Below, piece by piece: positions 60,244 to 64,000 of a stretch of DNA of 64,000 bases. This DNA is from Escherichia whittamii. GTDB lineage: Bacteria; Pseudomonadota; Gammaproteobacteria; Enterobacterales; Enterobacteriaceae. Location of the stretch: contig NZ_JACSQI010000005.1 in the NCBI RefSeq assembly GCF_014836715.1, forward strand, positions 124,001 through 188,000, in the 5' to 3' direction. The position numbers were made by a program, and so were the translations under genes. Below the pieces are notes generated by a model that had not been told where the DNA came from, ran no database searches, and saw only the letters and a program-made list of their open reading frames with translations. The first letter of the stretch is position 1. Each line of letters opens with the position of its first letter.

Positions 60244-61002
60244 TCAGAAACGCAAGATCTGCGCCAGACTTGCGATTACGCCAGCGGGATTTTCCCGGTG
60301 CGCGTTATGTCCGGCGCGAGGAATGACATGGCAGTCGGCAGCCAGTTCCGCCGCCAGAGCGCGGAATTTGCTGTCACGTTCACCACATAAATAATAAAAC
60401 GCAAATGTGCGGGCGCTAAGGTTAGCACGTAAATCAGGCTGAACGGCGAGAGAAGTGGCCTCCAGCATAGCGGCAAGGGTTGCGCCGTTATTGTTGCTGC
60501 GCAGCGTCACCAGCTCCCGGCGTTGATCATCATTGAGCGAGGCAAAAACAGGCTGTTGATACCAGTCGGTAAACACCGCCGTTAACGGTTCTGAGCAAAA
60601 ACGCTGCGCCCAGCGGTGATCGGAAAGCTGGCGTTCCGCACATTGTTCAGCACTTTGCAGCCCAGGATGCCCACCTTCGACAATCACGCCACTCAGTCCC
60701 GACATCCCCTGACAAGCCGCCATCATCGCCACCCGTCCACCAAGCGAATATCCCACCAACCAGTAGTTTAGTATGTTGTAACTAACAAGGGTTTTACGTA
60801 GTAAGTCGGTGACATCAGCAAAACCACCGACACGAATTGCCGCCGAACCACCGTGTCCGGGGAGATCAATATATAAACGCGAATAATCAGCAAACGCCTC
60901 GCCGACTTCCTGCCATTCGAGGCAATCGCCGGAGAAACCATGCAAAAACACCAGCCAGGGTAAACCTGGCTTACCGTGTTTTGCCTGCGCGTGCAGGATC
61001 AT
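60244..61002 (-). CDS. menH: MenH, SHCHC synthase
   Basis: 252-residue alpha/beta hydrolase that eliminates pyruvate from SEPHCHC. The nucleophile is Ser86 in GYSLGG, with His in [10 protein letters not shown] near the C-terminus and FLHGFSGD as the oxyanion region. The start overlaps the menD stop by 4 bp. Confidence 0.96.
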   Translation of the reverse strand: MILHAQAKHGKPGLPWLVFLHGFSGDCLEWQEVGEAFADYSRLYIDLPGHGGSAAIRVGGFADVTDLLRKTLVSYNILNYWLVGYSLGGRVAMMAACQGMSGLSGVIVEGGHPGLQSAEQCAERQLSDHRWAQRFCSEPLTAVFTDWYQQPVFASLNDDQRRELVTLRSNNNGATLAAMLEATSLAVQPDLRANLSARTFAFYYLCGERDSKFRALAAELAADCHVIPRAGHNAHRENPAGVIASLAQILRF

Positions 61003-62669
61003 AAATGGCTTACCTGCGCCAGCAATTGCTGGAGGGTTTGCGCACCATCGGTGTCGTTAACCACCATTTCAATCACCGTGGTGGTTGGGATGCGCCACGC
61101 GCCTGCCAGAACCGATTCAAATTCATCCCAGTTTTGTGGGCGATGATATTTCAGCTCAAACATCGCGGCAGCGTGCTCAAAATGGACGTTTTGCGGCATC
61201 AGATAGAAACGCTCGCGCTCGCTTTTCGGCGTCGGCAGCAGCGAGAAAATTTGCCCGCCGTTGTTGTTCACCACAATTAATACCAGCGGCGCGGAAACCT
61301 GACGTAACAAGGCCAGCGCGTTCAGGTCGTAAAGTGCGGAAAGATCGCCAACAATCGCCAGTGTCGGTTTACCACTGGCCCGCTGAACGCCTGCAGCCGT
61401 TGAGATCAGGCCGTCGATACCGCTGGCCCCTCGGTTGCTATATACCGGATAACCTGCCGGAAGTTGCGAGAGAGCATCGATCAAACGCACTACCAGGCTG
61501 TTACCGACAAACAGTTGCCCCTGTTGTGGCAGATAGTCGCTGATGCGGTGCGCCAGTTGCGCTTCGCCAAAAGCATCGCGGCGGGCAACAACTGCCTGCA
61601 TTGCCTGTTCAGCCAGACGCGGGATCTCCACACACCAGGGCTGACGTTTTTCAGCCGGATGCAGCTCCAGCCAGTCGGCAATATTGGCAACCAGGCGACG
61701 CCCACGGTGGTGTGCCGGGTCAAGCTGCCCTTCGATGTTATCAACAATCCAGTACTCTTCTGGCTCACAGCTTGCCTGCCATTGCAGTAACCGTTTGCCC
61801 GTCAGGCTGCTCCCAAGTTGCACGACAATCTGCGCCTGCTTCAACTCACTCACCGCTTTGGCATTGCCTAACCAGAGATCGGCACAAGGCAGCGGCTGCC
61901 CGGTTTGCGACAGCACATCGCCAATCAGCGGCCAGCCAAGAGTTTGCGCCCACAGGGCAACTTTTTTGCCCTCTTCCGCACTCATGCGCCCGGCAACCAC
62001 CACGCCGCGCTTTTGCCGCCAGAAGAACCAGTCGCGCTGTTTTTCACTCTCAAGACGAGGCGCTTCACGCAGCCACGGTTTGTCGCCCTGCCACCAGTCG
62101 CCAAGACGTTGTTGCCAGCTAAGTCCGGTATCGTCCATCTCACCATATAACGGTTCGGCAAACGGGCAGTTGATATGGACTCCGCCCGCATGCAGCGTGC
62201 CTAAAGCGTGGTCGATAGTAGAAACCAGCCAACGGGCGGGAATATCCTGAGTCGGGCGCGGTAGCGAAATGCTATGCGCAGGATGAGAGGCGAACATACC
62301 CGGCTGACGAATTGCCTGATTTGCGCCGCAGTCAATCAGTTCCGGAGGACGATCGGCGGTTAACAGGATCAGTTTTTCTCCGGTTAACCCCGCTTCAATC
62401 AACGCAGGATAGAGATTCGCTACCGCCGTGCCGGAAGTCACTATCACCGCCACTGGCTGTTTGCTGACCTTCGCCAGCCCCAGCGCCAGATGCCCCAGCC
62501 CACGCTCATCAAAATGAGTGTGGTGAATAAATGCGGAATTCTCCGCCGCCGCCAGAGTTAATGGCGTAGAACGAGAGCCAGGGGCGATGCAGACGTGTCT
62601 GACGCCATGACGTGTTAATGCTTCCAGAATGACCGCCGCCCAGCGTCGGTTAAATGCGCTTACTGACAT
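60999..62669 (-). CDS. menD: MenD, SEPHCHC synthase
   Basis: 556-residue thiamine-diphosphate enzyme adding 2-oxoglutarate-derived succinyl semialdehyde to isochorismate. The pyrimidine-binding domain has the conserved [12 protein letters not shown] glutamate, and the ThDP/Mg motif is [15 protein letters not shown]. The frame continues 97 codons upstream, but ATG 62669 ([11 protein letters not shown]) is the family start. Confidence 0.97.
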   Translation of the reverse strand: MSVSAFNRRWAAVILEALTRHGVRHVCIAPGSRSTPLTLAAAENSAFIHHTHFDERGLGHLALGLAKVSKQPVAVIVTSGTAVANLYPALIEAGLTGEKLILLTADRPPELIDCGANQAIRQPGMFASHPAHSISLPRPTQDIPARWLVSTIDHALGTLHAGGVHINCPFAEPLYGEMDDTGLSWQQRLGDWWQGDKPWLREAPRLESEKQRDWFFWRQKRGVVVAGRMSAEEGKKVALWAQTLGWPLIGDVLSQTGQPLPCADLWLGNAKAVSELKQAQIVVQLGSSLTGKRLLQWQASCEPEEYWIVDNIEGQLDPAHHRGRRLVANIADWLELHPAEKRQPWCVEIPRLAEQAMQAVVARRDAFGEAQLAHRISDYLPQQGQLFVGNSLVVRLIDALSQLPAGYPVYSNRGASGIDGLISTAAGVQRASGKPTLAIVGDLSALYDLNALALLRQVSAPLVLIVVNNNGGQIFSLLPTPKSERERFYLMPQNVHFEHAAAMFELKYHRPQNWDEFESVLAGAWRIPTTTVIEMVVNDTDGAQTLQQLLAQVSHL

Positions 62670-62757
62670 GAGTTTGTCCGGTATCAATATTGCGGCTAAG
62701 TATAAGGAGCTACAAAAATAGATTATTGATATGAATCGGTAATGATGCGACTCATTA

Positions 62758-64000
62758 CTATTCCAATTGTAATAAAGTGCGCAGTCCTGCCGCTTTGTTG
62801 TCGATTTCCTGCCACTCTGAATCGGGGTCTGAGCCTCGGACAATACCCGCTCCGGCATACAATCGCACGACATTGCCACTGATTTTCGCCGAGCGCAGGG
62901 AAACGCATAATTCGCTTTGTTGTAATGAGAGATAACCCGCAGAACCGGCATACCATTCACGGGTGAACGGTTCGTGCCGGGCGATGAACTGCCGCGCCAG
63001 ATCGCGCGGTAAGCCTGCCACCGCTGCCGTTGGCTGCAACTGATGTAAACAGATCACATCATCCGCTTTGTTGAGTGAAGTCCAGATACAGCGACGCAGA
63101 TGCTGCACTTTACGCAGACGAAGCACCTGCGGCGGCAATACATCGAGTGTCTGGGTATCTGCCTGCAATCGCTGGCAGATATCTTCCACCACCAGCATGT
63201 TCTCGCGCTGGTTTTTATCATCCGCCATAAGCCACTCGCCCAGTTGCTGCGCCTGTTTATCATCAGGATGATTCGCAACAGTCCCCGCCAGTGCTTCAGT
63301 ACGCAACGCTTTGTCACGCCGCCGCCAAAGCCGCTCAGGAGATGAACCCAGGAACGCGGTTTCGCCATCAAAGGCCATGTAGAAATGATAGCAGTTCAGG
63401 TTCAACCGACGGCTGGCAGCCATCATTGCCGCCGCGTTAACTGAATCGGAGAAATGCAGGTCGGTCGCCCGCGCCAACACCACTTTATCCAGTTCACCTT
63501 CAGCAATGGTGTCGGTCGCCAGTTTAATTAACCGCGTCCAACCTGGTTTGTCCGGCCAGTGATTTTCTTGGGTGATGGTTAAATGCAGGGCTGGCAACGG
63601 TTTAATGTTTGCCAGAGCAGCAATGAATTCCTTTGCCTGATATGCATCTTGCTGAAGGGAGTGTTCGCTGAAAAGGGTCAGTCGAAGGGTCGCTTTGCCT
63701 GCACAGCGTCGCCATTCCAACCGCGGGAGAAGTAAATTGCCCTGGGAAGGGTCAAACGCATTCAGCCCCCAGATACGTAAGTCGGTGTGAACCGGGTGTT
63801 GTCGGAGAAAACGCTGCGCCTGCGCCAGCGACGAAAAGCTGGCTATTGTCCCCAGCACGGCAGCCTCTTCATCACCATTGCGTTGTTGCCAGTAAAATTG
63901 TGGATACATTTTCTGGCTGGCCAGCCAGCTTAAGGCATCAAAGGCGTCATTTAATGGGAAAGGAATATCAAAAACCCGAATGCCGGGCGTCGCTGGAAAC
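62758..64000 (-). CDS. menF: MenF, isochorismate synthase (N-terminus beyond window)
   Basis: Isochorismate synthase committing chorismate to menaquinone. The frame is open through the right edge, so the ATG at 63909 is internal. Codons before it read [20 protein letters not shown] and LSWLASQK, which match the K-12 N-terminus as I remember it, leaving only about 18-19 residues outside. Chorismate-family motifs are present: [33 protein letters not shown] and [16 protein letters not shown]. An 88-bp gap separates it from menD. Confidence 0.96.
   Translation of the reverse strand, partial: FPATPGIRVFDIPFPLNDAFDALSWLASQKMYPQFYWQQRNGDEEAAVLGTIASFSSLAQAQRFLRQHPVHTDLRIWGLNAFDPSQGNLLLPRLEWRRCAGKATLRLTLFSEHSLQQDAYQAKEFIAALANIKPLPALHLTITQENHWPDKPGWTRLIKLATDTIAEGELDKVVLARATDLHFSDSVNAAAMMAASRRLNLNCYHFYMAFDGETAFLGSSPERLWRRRDKALRTEALAGTVANHPDDKQAQQLGEWLMADDKNQRENMLVVEDICQRLQADTQTLDVLPPQVLRLRKVQHLRRCIWTSLNKADDVICLHQLQPTAAVAGLPRDLARQFIARHEPFTREWYAGSAGYLSLQQSELCVSLRSAKISGNVVRLYAGAGIVRGSDPDSEWQEIDNKAAGLRTLLQLE

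Noticed and set aside
59231..60394. 387-residue plus-strand frame opposite menC, menB and menH
   Set aside because: Antisense shadow across three real genes with no start signal or family features.
63909..63909. ATG at 63909 as the start of menF
   Set aside because: Upstream codons continue the MenF N-terminus in frame to the window edge.

Overview
The window is enterobacterial chromosome, almost certainly Escherichia coli or a very close sister lineage. Gene order and protein sequence follow the E. coli K-12 segment yojI-alkB-ada-apbE-ompC-micF-rcsDBC-yfaPQSTA-gyrA-ubiG-yfaL-nrdAB-yfaE-inaA-glpQT-glpABC-rpnE(yfaD)-yfaY-yfaZ-nudI-ais-arnBCADTEF-pmrD-menECBHDF. It is not K-12. The ato operon expected between rcsC and yfaP is absent. 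An intact MFS/LysR pair lies between inaA and glpQ. The rhamnonate cluster (rhmRDTA) has collapsed to a fusion scar. rpnE is split by an in-frame stop. Several surface or regulatory proteins (OmpC loops, YfaL, PmrD) differ clearly from the K-12 versions I remember. All comparisons with K-12 are from memory, not alignment. No prophage, insertion sequence, tRNA, rRNA or CRISPR array was seen.

Layout. 1-4150: yojI (truncated by the window edge), the adaptive-response pair ada-alkB, and apbE, all on the minus strand. 4262-12447: envelope signalling, with porin ompC, the divergent sRNA micF, and the Rcs phosphorelay (rcsD-rcsB convergent with rcsC). 12721-22007: a five-gene minus-strand operon yfaA-T-S-Q-P around a bacterial alpha-2-macroglobulin-like protein. 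22156-25652: gyrA divergent from ubiG. 25791-29546: autotransporter yfaL. 30223-34046: class Ia ribonucleotide reductase nrdA-nrdB with its ferredoxin yfaE, preceded by DnaA and NrdR boxes. 34059-36219: a 100-bp tandem BIME, inaA, and an MFS gene divergent from a LysR regulator (36371-37249). 37292-44067: glycerol-3-phosphate uptake and anaerobic oxidation (glpTQ divergent from glpABC). 44261-45614: the accessory stretch with split rpnE and the rhmR::rhmA scar. 45831-48384: yfaY, yfaZ, nudI. 48421-56948: ais, the L-Ara4N lipid A operon arnBCADTEF, and pmrD. 57058 to the end: the menaquinone operon menF-D-H-B-C-E, with menF running off the right edge.

The most interesting stretch is 44261-45614. 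There the Rpn nuclease gene has lost its read-through, while an internal in-frame ORF with its own strong Shine-Dalgarno and a five-unit four-residue repeat remains intact. It is immediately followed by a deletion scar that fuses a regulator's DNA-binding domain to an aldolase tail.
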